A stretch of 14,622 nucleotides of DNA from Fidelibacterota bacterium UBA1611 (GTDB taxonomy: Bacteria; Fidelibacterota; Marinisomatia; Marinisomatales; UBA1611). The stretch covers positions 16,982 to 31,603 of the forward strand of contig DCMX01000240.1 of the NCBI GenBank assembly GCA_002321855.1, written 5' to 3'. Shown here piece after piece: positions 6,765 through 14,622 of the stretch. The notes under the pieces are model-generated. The model was not told the DNA's origin, searched no databases, and worked only from the letters and a program-made list of their open reading frames with translations. Made by a program: the position numbers and the translations under genes. Within the stretch, counting starts at the first letter, position 1. Every line of letters starts with the position of its first letter.

Positions 6765-7691
6765 ATGTCTGCCCCCGCTATTTGTATCTCAGGGCTAACC
6801 AAGTCCTACGGAGATGTTCATGCACTCCGTGGTGTGAATATATCCATTGCACAAGGAGAATTTTTTGGTCTTTTGGGCCCTAACGGCGCCGGCAAAACAA
6901 CCACAATCAATATTCTTACCGGTCTAGTTTTCAAAGATAACGGCCTAACAACTGTATTTGGCAGAGATACGGTCAGAGATTATCGTTTTACTCGTTCCAA
7001 AATTGGAATCGCAGCGCAGGAACTCTCCGTAGATTGGTTCTTCCCCATTGAAAAACTATTGTATTTCCAGGCTGGGTATTATGGAATCGCACCCAAAGAT
7101 GCCAAGAAAAATATAGATGATCTATTAGATAGATTGGGACTGGAAAATAAACGGGGATCTCGCCTTCGACAATTATCTGGGGGAATGAAACGTCGGTTTC
7201 AATTGGCCAAGGCCTTGGTCCACGACCCAGATATCATTATTCTGGATGAACCGACCGCTGGAGTGGATGTTGAATTACGGAGAAATCTCTGGCAATATCT
7301 TCGCGATATGCACACTAAAGGCAAAACGATACTATTGACCACGCACTATATTGAAGAAGCTGAAATGCTGTGCGAAAACGTGGCTATCATTGATGAAGGG
7401 AAAATATTGAAGGAAGGATCCCCAAAGGCCCTGACACAGGAACTAGGGGAAGCCGGTATTACCGTACAGCTAAACCACGTCCCAAGTGATATTGCGCAAT
7501 ACCTAAGAAATTTTACATATACACAAGAAAAGAATCGGTTGCATTTTGTGGTAAAAGACCCTGACTCGTCCATGCCAAAAATCATTCATGAACTATCCAG
7601 ATCTGAGGTACATATCCAAAATATATCTACAGACTCATCATCGCTTGAAAATGTTTTCTTAGAACTCACTGGTAAGGGTATTAATGAATAA
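6765..7691 (+). CDS. yadG: ABC-2 type exporter ATP-binding protein, YadG-like
   Basis: This is the cytoplasmic ATPase that powers the permease at 7803. All ATPase motifs are intact in 308 residues: Walker A GPNGAGKTT (38-46), Q-loop Q85, signature LSGGM (137-141), Walker B IIILDE (157-162), D-loop AGVD and H-loop H194 in LLTTHYIEEAEML. The LSGGMKRR run, DEPTAGVDVELRR and a C-terminal extension match E. coli YadG, which is also 308 residues. The symbol is a family label; the substrate is not known. A 111-base gap separates it from its permease. A small hairpin (ATGGT 7697-7701 with ACCAT 7708-7712) lies there without a T tract, so it is not a terminator. Confidence 0.92.
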   Translation: MSAPAICISGLTKSYGDVHALRGVNISIAQGEFFGLLGPNGAGKTTTINILTGLVFKDNGLTTVFGRDTVRDYRFTRSKIGIAAQELSVDWFFPIEKLLYFQAGYYGIAPKDAKKNIDDLLDRLGLENKRGSRLRQLSGGMKRRFQLAKALVHDPDIIILDEPTAGVDVELRRNLWQYLRDMHTKGKTILLTTHYIEEAEMLCENVAIIDEGKILKEGSPKALTQELGEAGITVQLNHVPSDIAQYLRNFTYTQEKNRLHFVVKDPDSSMPKIIHELSRSEVHIQNISTDSSSLENVFLELTGKGINE

Positions 7692-7802
7692 TTACTATGG
7701 TCGTAAAACCATGTTTAACAATTAAAAAAGTGTTTACATCGCCAACTTTATCAAAACATTTTCAAACTTCACTCACAAAACTCTTTTAACGGGGAAAATG
7801 AA

Positions 7803-8564
7803 ATGAACTGGATTGGCCTCTGGACCCTTATCAAACGAGAGGTTGGGCGGTTCTTCTCGGTCTATCGCCAGACGGTCCTGCCAGGATTGATCTCATCGGC
7901 GCTTTACATTCTAATCTTTGGTTTTACCCTAGAACAACGAATTTCCGAGATACAAGGAGTACCCTATACATTGTTCATCCTACCAGGACTGATTATGATG
8001 AACACTCTCACCAATGCCACATCCAACACTGCATCTTCTATGCTACAGATGAAATTGCTGCAACAATTGCCAGACCTATTAACAGCACCCTTATCAGGTC
8101 TTGAAATTGCATTGGCCTATATTTTGGGTGGGGCCGTGAGAGGTCTGGTAAATGGTGTTCTGGTTTTGCTCTTAGGGGTTCTATTGATTGACCTACCAAT
8201 AGCTGACCCCATTGGAACACTTTCCTTTATTTTCCTTGTTTCATGGGCCTTTTCCAGCATGGGTCTTGTACTGGGACAGTTGGCTGAAAGCTGGGACCAG
8301 TTGGCAATGATGCAGAATTTTTTTCTCACACCTCTTAGTTTTCTAGGGGGCATATTCTACTCTATCCACATGTTACCAAGCTGGGCCCAGAGTCTGAGCT
8401 TTATCAACCCAATATATTATATGATCAATGGCATCCGGTTCACAATACTAGGGATAAGTGACTCATCGGTCATATTCAGCTTTTGGATGGCTTTGAGTTT
8501 AACTCTTATCTTCACTGTGATTGCGATTTTACTGATGCAAAGCGGGAGAAAGATAAAGCAATGA
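7803..8564 (+). CDS. yadH: ABC-2 type exporter permease, YadH-like
   Basis: This is the inner-membrane half of the exporter, with about six membrane helices in 253 residues (E. coli YadH has 256). Family landmarks include an N-terminal amphipathic stretch (WTLIKREVGRFF), LFILPGLIMMNTL, and the late motif TPLSFLGGIFYSIHMLP followed by INPIYYMINGIR. The start is the ATG at 7803, served by one of the few clear ribosome-binding sites in the window (GGGG at 7791-7794, 8 bases upstream). An earlier ATG at 7798 stops after two codons. Its TGA overlaps the ATG of the next gene (ATGA), linking it to an outer-membrane protein. Substrate unknown; YadH relatives are assigned to lipid, polysaccharide or drug export. 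Confidence 0.9.
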   Translation: MNWIGLWTLIKREVGRFFSVYRQTVLPGLISSALYILIFGFTLEQRISEIQGVPYTLFILPGLIMMNTLTNATSNTASSMLQMKLLQQLPDLLTAPLSGLEIALAYILGGAVRGLVNGVLVLLLGVLLIDLPIADPIGTLSFIFLVSWAFSSMGLVLGQLAESWDQLAMMQNFFLTPLSFLGGIFYSIHMLPSWAQSLSFINPIYYMINGIRFTILGISDSSVIFSFWMALSLTLIFTVIAILLMQSGRKIKQ

Positions 8565-9280
8565 CCCAAAAATATTTTTTATTATTTACCATTACTGTTC
8601 TATGGGCACATGATTCAAAAGAAGATTCTTCTAAGTGGAAAATATATTTACGCGGTGGAATAGTTAGTATGGATGACAATAACCTTGGGGGTGCCACATA
8701 TTCCCGCTTGAAACGAACCACTGGCCACACCTTCCAAGATGTTCGTTTTTTCGGTCATATATTCAAAGAAGACCAAGATATTCGTGTACGCTATAAATTC
8801 AGTGAAATCTCTATGAATCTACCGCAATTCTATAACTTCACCACAGTGTCCTTCCAAAGAAATAGTCTGGTGAACGTAGATCTACGATACCACTACAACC
8901 AGGGATTAGGGCTATTCTTATCCAATACCGATAGCGGAAATATGACAGCGGAAATGGGCATTGCCTATGACATGTCCGATTATTTGGAAGACACACGAAA
9001 AACATCTTACTTGAAAACAGCTTTTTCATATGATCAGAACACACAGAATATCAGTACCAAACTGGAATTGGAGCATTTTCACCAGATCAGTGATATTGTT
9101 AATGAAAACAACTTATCACGTTTCCAAATCCTAGGAGAACTACATTGGAGCTTCTACAAAAATCTAAAATTGATAGGGGGTATATATCAGGAACTTCCTG
9201 GCGACAAATCATATAATGACAAACAGGCATTACTTTACCTTACGCTAGCATTTAATAAACCCCTCAAATGGCACCACTAA
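8561..9280 (+). CDS. Predicted outer-membrane beta-barrel protein, DUF481-like
   Basis: This is a 239-residue exported protein. I set the start at the ATG at 8561, not the longer open frame from 8483, because only there does a signal peptide begin (MTQKYFLLFTITVLWAHDSK) and because it forms an ATGA overlap with the permease stop; GGGAGAAAG lies about 12 bases upstream. The mature part is a run of alternating amphipathic strands (IYLRGGIVSM, DIRVRYKFSEI, LVNVDLRYHYNQGLGLFL, YLKTAFSYDQN, STKLELEHF, LLYLTLAFN), as in a small outer-membrane barrel, and resembles the DUF481/YdiY type. The C-terminus is KWHH, not the usual terminal aromatic. It overlaps the next gene by 13 bases. Its coupling to the exporter suggests an outer-membrane partner, by inference. 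Confidence 0.65.
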   Translation: MTQKYFLLFTITVLWAHDSKEDSSKWKIYLRGGIVSMDDNNLGGATYSRLKRTTGHTFQDVRFFGHIFKEDQDIRVRYKFSEISMNLPQFYNFTTVSFQRNSLVNVDLRYHYNQGLGLFLSNTDSGNMTAEMGIAYDMSDYLEDTRKTSYLKTAFSYDQNTQNISTKLELEHFHQISDIVNENNLSRFQILGELHWSFYKNLKLIGGIYQELPGDKSYNDKQALLYLTLAFNKPLKWHH

Positions 9281-10737
9281 AACAGATACTATTAGTCCTA
9301 ATCATTACTGAATTCTCACTCGTGATGGCTCAGGAACTGGACCATGATCTGACATTAGAGAAAAAATCGGTAGTTATTCTTTCCGGCCGGAATGACAAAG
9401 ACCCCGAATCTGTCACAAGAAGGATTACCAACATTGTATCATCGAAAGCTGTTGAGCTAGGCCGGTTCAATATTATTGATCGTTCCCAAATTGAATCTAT
9501 TCTGTCCGAACAAAAGCTACAATTATCTGGAATAGTGGATGAGGACCAAATTGTTGAGATCGGTAATATAGCTGCGGCGGATGAAGCAATATTAGTAAAA
9601 ATCATAACCTTTGGCCAACGGGGTGTCCCCCCCAAGAAAAAACCCCCTGAAAAAGACGAAGAAGAAAATGAATATGATGATAATTTGTTGGAATGGATAA
9701 TCAAAGAAAGTGTGAACGCTGTGATTGATAAAAAACTGGAAGATGTTGAACGTCATCCAAATAATATTCAAACCATTATTCAGGCAGAAGTGCGCTTGCT
9801 AAATATTGAAAGCGGTTCATCAAAAAATAGTTTCCGTATCTCTGCAACACATACTGGCGGGAACAAAACATCATCCCTGAATAGGGCACTTAACAAGTTC
9901 GATTGGCAGATCGGGAGAAATCTACGTGAGTTTTATATGATCGCTAGTGAAGTGATAGAAAAAAACGGGAATAACATAACAATTCTAGCGGGTAATGATA
10001 TGGGACTGGAAGAAGGCACGATCTTTGAGGTGAATTCCCCAGGCCGGGAGAAAAAATATATGGACCGATTGGTCACATTACCCGGTAAGCCTAGGGCTCT
10101 GGCCATATTGACAAAAATTGGAAAGAACACAAGTAGAGCAAGAATCGTTCGGCAATGGAAAAAAGTGAAAGAAGGGCACCGGGCGAATGAAATGATATAT
10201 GATCCTACCACAACAGATCTTGCAATCAAAATCAATGGTCATCCTGTCCTTAACCTAACAGGAAAACTATGGCTAAATCCTTTCAAGAAAATCGCGGGGT
10301 CACTGACAGGTCAATTGGGGCTCCTAAAAGATACACGGGAAGAAAATAATATATTCTATGGTCTGGGATGGGAAGCAAAAATGAATGTAATAGACCGAGG
10401 TAAGTTCCAATTATCGATCGGAACGCACTTGCCTCTTAATTTTACTACGAGAACTGATGATGATAACAATTTAGTATCAATGATATTTTTTAATCCGTCA
10501 ATTAATCTAACCGGTTCAATAATTTTACAAAGAAAGAGTGATGTCTTTATTGGACTCCACTATGTTACAAATGATAATATTATTACTGATTGGAATTACT
10601 CAGAAACGGAAGAAAAAGAAGACGGCACAGAAGAAACCGGATACTATGAAGCAATCTGGGATCTTGCCAAGGGCCCTCCTCAGTTAAACACTGCCGGGTT
10701 CTATATATCCATCGGGTTGCGATTCTTTGATTATTAA
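9268..10737 (+). CDS. CsgG-domain secreted protein with FlgT-like middle domain and C-terminal barrel-like region
   Basis: This is a 489-residue exported protein. After a signal peptide (residues 1-22, ending VMAQ) comes a CsgG/TolB-like domain: SVVILSGRND, RRITNIVSSKAVELGRFNIIDRSQIESILSEQ and AADEAILVKI (about 32-112), resuming with AEVRLLNIESG near 173. A charged proline/lysine/glutamate insert (about 118-140) interrupts it. Residues 229-310 resemble the FlgT C-terminal domain (ITILAGNDMGLEEGTIFEV ... RARIVRQWKKVKEGHRANEM). The remaining 180 residues alternate like outer-membrane strands and end in FYISIGLRFFDY. Classical CsgG is a lipoprotein pore for curli secretion; here no lipobox cysteine is present and I see no cysteine at all. 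It starts inside the upstream gene (13-base overlap) and ends the operon. A secretion-pore role is not shown. Confidence 0.75.
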   Translation: MAPLKQILLVLIITEFSLVMAQELDHDLTLEKKSVVILSGRNDKDPESVTRRITNIVSSKAVELGRFNIIDRSQIESILSEQKLQLSGIVDEDQIVEIGNIAAADEAILVKIITFGQRGVPPKKKPPEKDEEENEYDDNLLEWIIKESVNAVIDKKLEDVERHPNNIQTIIQAEVRLLNIESGSSKNSFRISATHTGGNKTSSLNRALNKFDWQIGRNLREFYMIASEVIEKNGNNITILAGNDMGLEEGTIFEVNSPGREKKYMDRLVTLPGKPRALAILTKIGKNTSRARIVRQWKKVKEGHRANEMIYDPTTTDLAIKINGHPVLNLTGKLWLNPFKKIAGSLTGQLGLLKDTREENNIFYGLGWEAKMNVIDRGKFQLSIGTHLPLNFTTRTDDDNNLVSMIFFNPSINLTGSIILQRKSDVFIGLHYVTNDNIITDWNYSETEEKEDGTEETGYYEAIWDLAKGPPQLNTAGFYISIGLRFFDY

Positions 10738-10761
10738 CACTGTAGAATGGCTCTTCATACA
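10738..10761. other. Convergent junction without a visible terminator
   Basis: Only 24 bases separate the stops of the CsgG-domain gene (plus) and the peptidase fusion (minus). I see no stem-loop with a T tract on either strand here, so the 3' ends probably overlap or rely on factor-dependent termination. Confidence 0.5.
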
Positions 10762-13659
10762 TCAGAAAGGACTTATTAAGCTCATCCTAAAATATGGTTT
10801 AGGACCGATACCATTAACCCAGTCTTCAGGTGTTTGTGCCCATCCAAAACCGTAAATGAAAAATGGAACATCGCCAACCAGGAGTGAGAATCGTATTTCA
10901 GCACCAGTTGTGGTTACCCAGTTTTCATCATTGCCTCCCCAGACCTTCCCAAAGTCAGATATAAAAGCACCGGATAAGCGACCATACTTAACGATTTTTG
11001 CAATCTCGAAAAAATCAAAATTCAGGGATGGTGTACGCAGTTCCGCTGTGCCAAAAAATGCTTTGTCTCCTAATTGGACCCCGGTCCATCCTCGGGGATT
11101 CATATGTTCTTTCCCAAGAACCAGCTGTCCAAATATATATTCATTGGGAATATCCACCAGCCCGACGGTCTCCTGAAGAGGTATATTACCCCCCCATACT
11201 GCTTCATACCGGCCCCTGGTGTAAACAATCAAAGGCCCAACCTTTTTATTTATAAATCCATCCACATTGATATGGGTATAGGTGAAATCGCCCCAGATCT
11301 TTTGGTCAATTAGATTCATACTGATCTGAAAACCATGCCCATGGGGTGGTGCAAATAAATTTTGTTGGTGAGGCCGACGGCCCAAATAGTTATATAAAAG
11401 AGAAATGGATCCTTCTTTCCCGCTTTCAGGTGGTGGGAATACATCTAAACTATCTGGTTCATAGGCTACCTGTCTATCAAGATAATTCAGACCATATTTC
11501 AGAGTATGATTTGCAAAAAGATCTTTCCCAAAATTAAAGGATCGGCTTCCAAACATACTGAGCCCATTATAGAACTCTATCAAATAATTATTATTTCGAT
11601 TATAATAGCGACCCTCAAAAAGAAGGTTCTTATAGTAGGAGACCCCCCAAAAACCTCCTACGGGTTTCCCTGTTGCATTCGTGTATTCAAAACCACTGCT
11701 TACATTTTCCCAATCAGTGATAGCGAGTAGACCTATTGCATGACGCCCGGTCGCGTCTGTAAAAATCCCATTATAGAATAATCCTTCCACATCAGGGAAG
11801 AGTATGGTAGCAAGATGTTTAAAATGATCATAGAATTGATATTTCTCAACGGAGACTGCCCCGATAACATTTAGTTCAGGGTCCAGGCCAACCAAGGGAT
11901 GGTCAGGTTGTTTATCTCTCCAGGTACTGTATGCGTTATTAATGGTGGGTTCAGTTACATTTGCAATACGTGTTGGGTCAATATCCACTACTCTTGCTGA
12001 ATCAACATCATTCAATGTTAGTCCGGTAATTGCAGATTTGTCATGGTTCCAACCAACTGTCCAGACCGCATCGCCTATATCAGTGTTCTGTGTAGATAAT
12101 TTCGTTGAAACATCTACAGTGTGAAAGTTTGGGATCATGCCCGCATGGGATGTATAAGTTATTTTTTGTCCGTCTGGGTGCCATACTGGTTTGTAATCCA
12201 CTTCCTTTCGAGTGGTCAAGCGAGTGGCTTCCTGACCGAGAATATCGAAAACAACAATATCCATATTCCCATCAGATTTTGAGACCGCGTAAGCGATCTT
12301 TGATCCATCAGGGCTATAATCAGGGGTCACTATCTGGGCATCACCAGAATAATTCGTGATTCGGGTCTGTGTACCAATACTGTCCAATGGTGCAATGAAT
12401 AAATTTGATGTGCTGTTCTTGTGGGAAACAAAGGCTAAATGGGTCCCATCCGGAGACCAACAAGGATTATTGGCCCGTTGGCTATTGGTTATGCGAACTT
12501 TTTTCTTTGTATCCACATCCACAACATACACATCCCAGATCATGGCTTGATGTTTTCCATACCTATATTTCGAGTATGCAATCCTTGACTGGTCGGGCGA
12601 GACTTTAATATCGGACCCGATCTTTCCATGGTCTAATTCCTTCAATTTCCAGATAGGTTTGATACGTATGGGTTTATCATCTTTTCTTCTCTTTAACGCA
12701 CGGCGGAATTTTTTATTTTCCTTAACAATATCCCTTATTGCCAGTACCAAAGAAATATCATTCTGGTTTTTATCCTTTCGACCTACCATGGCCACCTTCA
12801 AAGGGTCTGAAAATCTATCGAACCCACTTACATATCTCATAGGTAGCTGATAGACTCGACCAATATCCTTATAGGTCTCTTTCTGGGACCGCACACCAAA
12901 AAAATAGGTGTTCATATGGCGCCGCCAATCCTCTTCAAACTGTTTAAGTTTGATTCCGGTATATTTCTTAAAAGAGCGCTTAAAATTGAATAATCCTATT
13001 TTATCACGGTGGTTTAAGATCTTGACCATGGTGGAATCACCAAATCGGTCCGCGAAATATAGACACTTTGAGAATCCATCATTGTGTGGGTCCTTTATCT
13101 TATCAACGGTATTTTTAAGTACGTGATACTTATGGGATAGATCAAAGCGGGCTGGGCGCCATCGCTCTGTATAATATTCAGCCAAGCCTTCAATAATCCA
13201 TCCTGGTGTTCCACTATACAAATCATTCATGGGAAAGGGTAGCCATGTTTTGGTCACGCTGAAAAAGACCAGATGCTGCAGTTCATGAGCAAGAACTGTG
13301 CGCAACCATTTTTCATCTTCAAGCCAAACGGCAACATCATTCTGATCCACCCATATCACTGTATAGTTCGCAGGGGTCGCAAAACCATTCATGACCTCAT
13401 CCTCAGTCGTGAAAACAATATCAAGGCGTGGAATCGTATCCAGGCCTACCTGTTCCAATAATATAGAGCGCATCTGTTCAGCCATATTTGCCCCTCGAAT
13501 GGCTATTTGCTGAATATCCTCGTGATAATGAATATTGAAATTAGTCGTTTGAAATGTTTTCCATTTCAGTTCCGGGTGGGTCCGGTTACTCATCATCCAG
13601 GCACCCTGCGATTTTAAAAGACCAATAAAGAAAAAATAGACTATTAGTGATTTTTTCAT
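10762..13659 (-). CDS. Secreted metallopeptidase (MA clan) fused to a TolB-like propeller and C-terminal Omp85-like barrel
   Basis: This is a 965-residue envelope protein. Residues 1-19 are a signal peptide (MKKSLIVYFFFIGLLKSQG). A gluzincin-type peptidase domain follows: the zinc motif HELQH (H125, E126, H129) and, 28 residues later, WIIEGLAEYYTE, whose E157 is the likely third ligand. From about 345 to 560 there are at least four PD40/TolB-type propeller repeats (VSPDQSRIAYSKY, WSPDGTHLAFVSHK, YSPDGSKIAYAVSK, WHPDGQKITYTSH). The last 340 residues look like an Omp85/BamA-type barrel (EHMNPRGWTGVQLGDKAFFG, TAELRTP) and end in phenylalanine, the usual outer-membrane insertion signal. It starts 5 bases after the HAD gene stop. 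Its substrates are unknown. The catalytic residues are intact, so activity is plausible. Confidence 0.8.
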   Translation of the reverse strand: MKKSLIVYFFFIGLLKSQGAWMMSNRTHPELKWKTFQTTNFNIHYHEDIQQIAIRGANMAEQMRSILLEQVGLDTIPRLDIVFTTEDEVMNGFATPANYTVIWVDQNDVAVWLEDEKWLRTVLAHELQHLVFFSVTKTWLPFPMNDLYSGTPGWIIEGLAEYYTERWRPARFDLSHKYHVLKNTVDKIKDPHNDGFSKCLYFADRFGDSTMVKILNHRDKIGLFNFKRSFKKYTGIKLKQFEEDWRRHMNTYFFGVRSQKETYKDIGRVYQLPMRYVSGFDRFSDPLKVAMVGRKDKNQNDISLVLAIRDIVKENKKFRRALKRRKDDKPIRIKPIWKLKELDHGKIGSDIKVSPDQSRIAYSKYRYGKHQAMIWDVYVVDVDTKKKVRITNSQRANNPCWSPDGTHLAFVSHKNSTSNLFIAPLDSIGTQTRITNYSGDAQIVTPDYSPDGSKIAYAVSKSDGNMDIVVFDILGQEATRLTTRKEVDYKPVWHPDGQKITYTSHAGMIPNFHTVDVSTKLSTQNTDIGDAVWTVGWNHDKSAITGLTLNDVDSARVVDIDPTRIANVTEPTINNAYSTWRDKQPDHPLVGLDPELNVIGAVSVEKYQFYDHFKHLATILFPDVEGLFYNGIFTDATGRHAIGLLAITDWENVSSGFEYTNATGKPVGGFWGVSYYKNLLFEGRYYNRNNNYLIEFYNGLSMFGSRSFNFGKDLFANHTLKYGLNYLDRQVAYEPDSLDVFPPPESGKEGSISLLYNYLGRRPHQQNLFAPPHGHGFQISMNLIDQKIWGDFTYTHINVDGFINKKVGPLIVYTRGRYEAVWGGNIPLQETVGLVDIPNEYIFGQLVLGKEHMNPRGWTGVQLGDKAFFGTAELRTPSLNFDFFEIAKIVKYGRLSGAFISDFGKVWGGNDENWVTTTGAEIRFSLLVGDVPFFIYGFGWAQTPEDWVNGIGPKPYFRMSLISPF

Positions 13660-13664
13660 TTTAT

Positions 13665-14291
13665 TCAGATAACACCGAGGTATCCTAAATCCCGTTCAAG
13701 CCGTTGTGTATCAATATAATGTAAACCTAAGAATCCGGCAGACTTAGCACTGGTCACGTTTTCTTTTTTATCATCTATAAATAGACAGGTATTCAAATCC
13801 GCACCGATCTTTTCAGCGGCAATGTTAAAAATCTCTTTCTCAGGTTTACGGGCCCCCTCTTCAAATGAATATATGGTCCCATCCGCTAATTGTGAAAAGA
13901 CATACTTCTTTTCAATTTCATTACGAACATGTCTTTGGTTTGTATTTGATAGAAGCCAGACCGAGTAAGTATTCTTTAATCTCATCATTATGTCCACTAC
14001 ATTTGTTTCTTGTCCTAATAATCGGTTCCAGGCTTCCCAAAAATCAGCCTCTTTTAGACAGTTCGGTTGTAGCAATGCTTTTTTGTACGAAACGAACCAC
14101 TCGTAATCTGAGATTTGACCACGCTCATATTCTTCATGAATATCTTCCGGGAAACAATCTCTAATGATCTTAGGAGATATTTCAGTAACATCACTGATAT
14201 ATTGAACCATTCTATCTGGATAAATATCGAGAAGGACGCCGCCAATATCAAAAACGATGAAATTTATCTTCGATCTAAATAAATCTACCAC
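13665..14291 (-). CDS. HAD-superfamily phosphatase, YihX-like
   Basis: This is a cytoplasmic HAD hydrolase of 208 residues. The four motifs are seen: motif I FDIGGVLLD with nucleophile D15, motif II LLSNTN with S115, motif III K149 in ARKPEKEIF, and motif IV FIDDKKEN with D173/D174. A helical cap lies between motifs I and II. The layout, including ERGQISDYE after the first cap helix and SNTN in motif II, resembles E. coli YihX (alpha-D-glucose-1-phosphate phosphatase). The second residue after the nucleophile is glycine and not aspartate, as in YihX and many COG1011 proteins. The start is a GTG at 14291, overlapping the glycosylase stop by 7 bases; the next gene follows after 5 bases. The exact substrate cannot be read from sequence. 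Confidence 0.85.
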   Translation of the reverse strand: MVDLFRSKINFIVFDIGGVLLDIYPDRMVQYISDVTEISPKIIRDCFPEDIHEEYERGQISDYEWFVSYKKALLQPNCLKEADFWEAWNRLLGQETNVVDIMMRLKNTYSVWLLSNTNQRHVRNEIEKKYVFSQLADGTIYSFEEGARKPEKEIFNIAAEKIGADLNTCLFIDDKKENVTSAKSAGFLGLHYIDTQRLERDLGYLGVI

Positions 14292-14622
14292 TCGAACGGA
14301 CCTTCAACAGCATACCAAAGATATAATGTGACAACTGATCTATATGGACGCCATTGTTTTGCCTTTTCGATCATGTCATACGGTTTGGGTAAGGTTTCTA
14401 ATCTGTAATAACGTTGATACCCCTTTTGAATCCCAAGATCGGTCGCAGGAAAAATATCCGGCCGGTTAAGGGTAAAGATCAAGAACATCTCAACCGTCCA
14501 GGGCCCTATTCCTTTGATTTTGATTAACTGATCTTTGATATCACTATCGCTAATATATGAAAAATGATCGAACTGGATAACATCATCAATAAATGCCATA
14601 GCGATATTATGGATATAACCAG
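14285..14622 (-). CDS. DNA-3-methyladenine glycosylase II (AlkA-like, HhH-GPD), C-terminal part
   Basis: This base-excision repair enzyme removes alkylated bases from DNA. The frame is open from the right edge (GYIHNIAMAFIDD...) to the TAG at 14285, so only the last 111 codons are seen. The ATG at 14599 is internal, not a start. The helix-hairpin-helix IKGIGPWTVEMFLIF is followed by FPATDLGIQKG, whose aspartate is the catalytic residue of the superfamily. The hairpin carries W where bifunctional glycosylase/lyases have lysine, so a monofunctional alkylbase glycosylase is expected. The closing WRPYRSVVTLYLW is characteristic of the AlkA/YfjP branch. It is the first gene visible of a leftward run and overlaps the HAD gene by 7 bases. 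Confidence 0.88.
   Translation of the reverse strand, partial: GYIHNIAMAFIDDVIQFDHFSYISDSDIKDQLIKIKGIGPWTVEMFLIFTLNRPDIFPATDLGIQKGYQRYYRLETLPKPYDMIEKAKQWRPYRSVVTLYLWYAVEGPFEW

Noticed and set aside
7697..7712. Hairpin between the two ABC genes as a terminator
   Set aside because: The stem is only 5-6 pairs and no T tract follows.
8483..8560. 26-codon N-terminal extension of the outer-membrane protein
   Set aside because: It overlaps the permease coding sequence and would bury the signal peptide; the ATGA start at 8561 is better.
9330..9704. 124-codon minus-strand frame, serine-rich
   Set aside because: Antisense to the CsgG domain; the serine runs mirror codons of the real gene.
10856..11313. 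Several overlapping plus-strand frames of 79-106 codons
   Set aside because: All lie antisense to the barrel region of the 965-residue minus-strand protein and have no plausible domain or start signal.
1..14622. CRISPR arrays, tRNA or rRNA genes, transposases, long direct repeats
   Set aside because: Looked for and not seen on either strand.

Overview
The window looks like chromosomal DNA from an uncultured, low-GC, two-membrane (diderm) bacterium. The signs are outer-membrane beta-barrel proteins, many signal peptides ending in ...SQ or ...AQ, few Shine-Dalgarno sequences, and a peptidase/beta-propeller/barrel fusion. This style is typical of the FCB group. Candidatus Marinimicrobia (SAR406/Neomarinimicrobiota) is my best guess, but it is an inference from protein style and not a phylogenetic placement. 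I see no insertion sequence, phage gene, CRISPR array, tRNA or rRNA.

Layout. (1) 1-617, minus strand: the N-terminal half of carA, running off the left edge. (2) 618-980: a spacer with the carA upstream region and a minus-strand rho-independent terminator. (3) 981-1844, minus: a secreted LPP20-family protein. (4) 1918-6379, plus: a divergent, tightly packed run of an anchored envelope protein, a small secreted cysteine-containing protein, a cytoplasmic helical protein, then (after 126 bp) a small secreted protein whose stop overlaps the start of ligA (NAD+-dependent DNA ligase). (5) 6441-10737, plus: a five-gene group of a small unknown protein, a YadG/YadH-type ABC-2 exporter pair, a predicted outer-membrane barrel and a CsgG-domain protein with a C-terminal barrel-like region. 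(6) 10762 to the right edge, minus, convergent with the previous group: a DNA-3-methyladenine glycosylase fragment, a HAD phosphatase, and a 965-residue metallopeptidase/propeller/outer-membrane barrel fusion.

How they fit together. carA, ligA and the glycosylase are housekeeping (pyrimidine/arginine supply, replication and repair). The remaining genes are largely envelope biology. The most interesting unit is 6441-10737, where an inner-membrane ABC-2 exporter is translationally coupled to two predicted outer-membrane proteins. This arrangement could form a trans-envelope export route that I cannot match to a named system. A second notable point is an identical 11-base sequence at two gene starts (1844 minus and 6441 plus), each directly downstream of a -10-like hexamer, which suggests leaderless transcripts.
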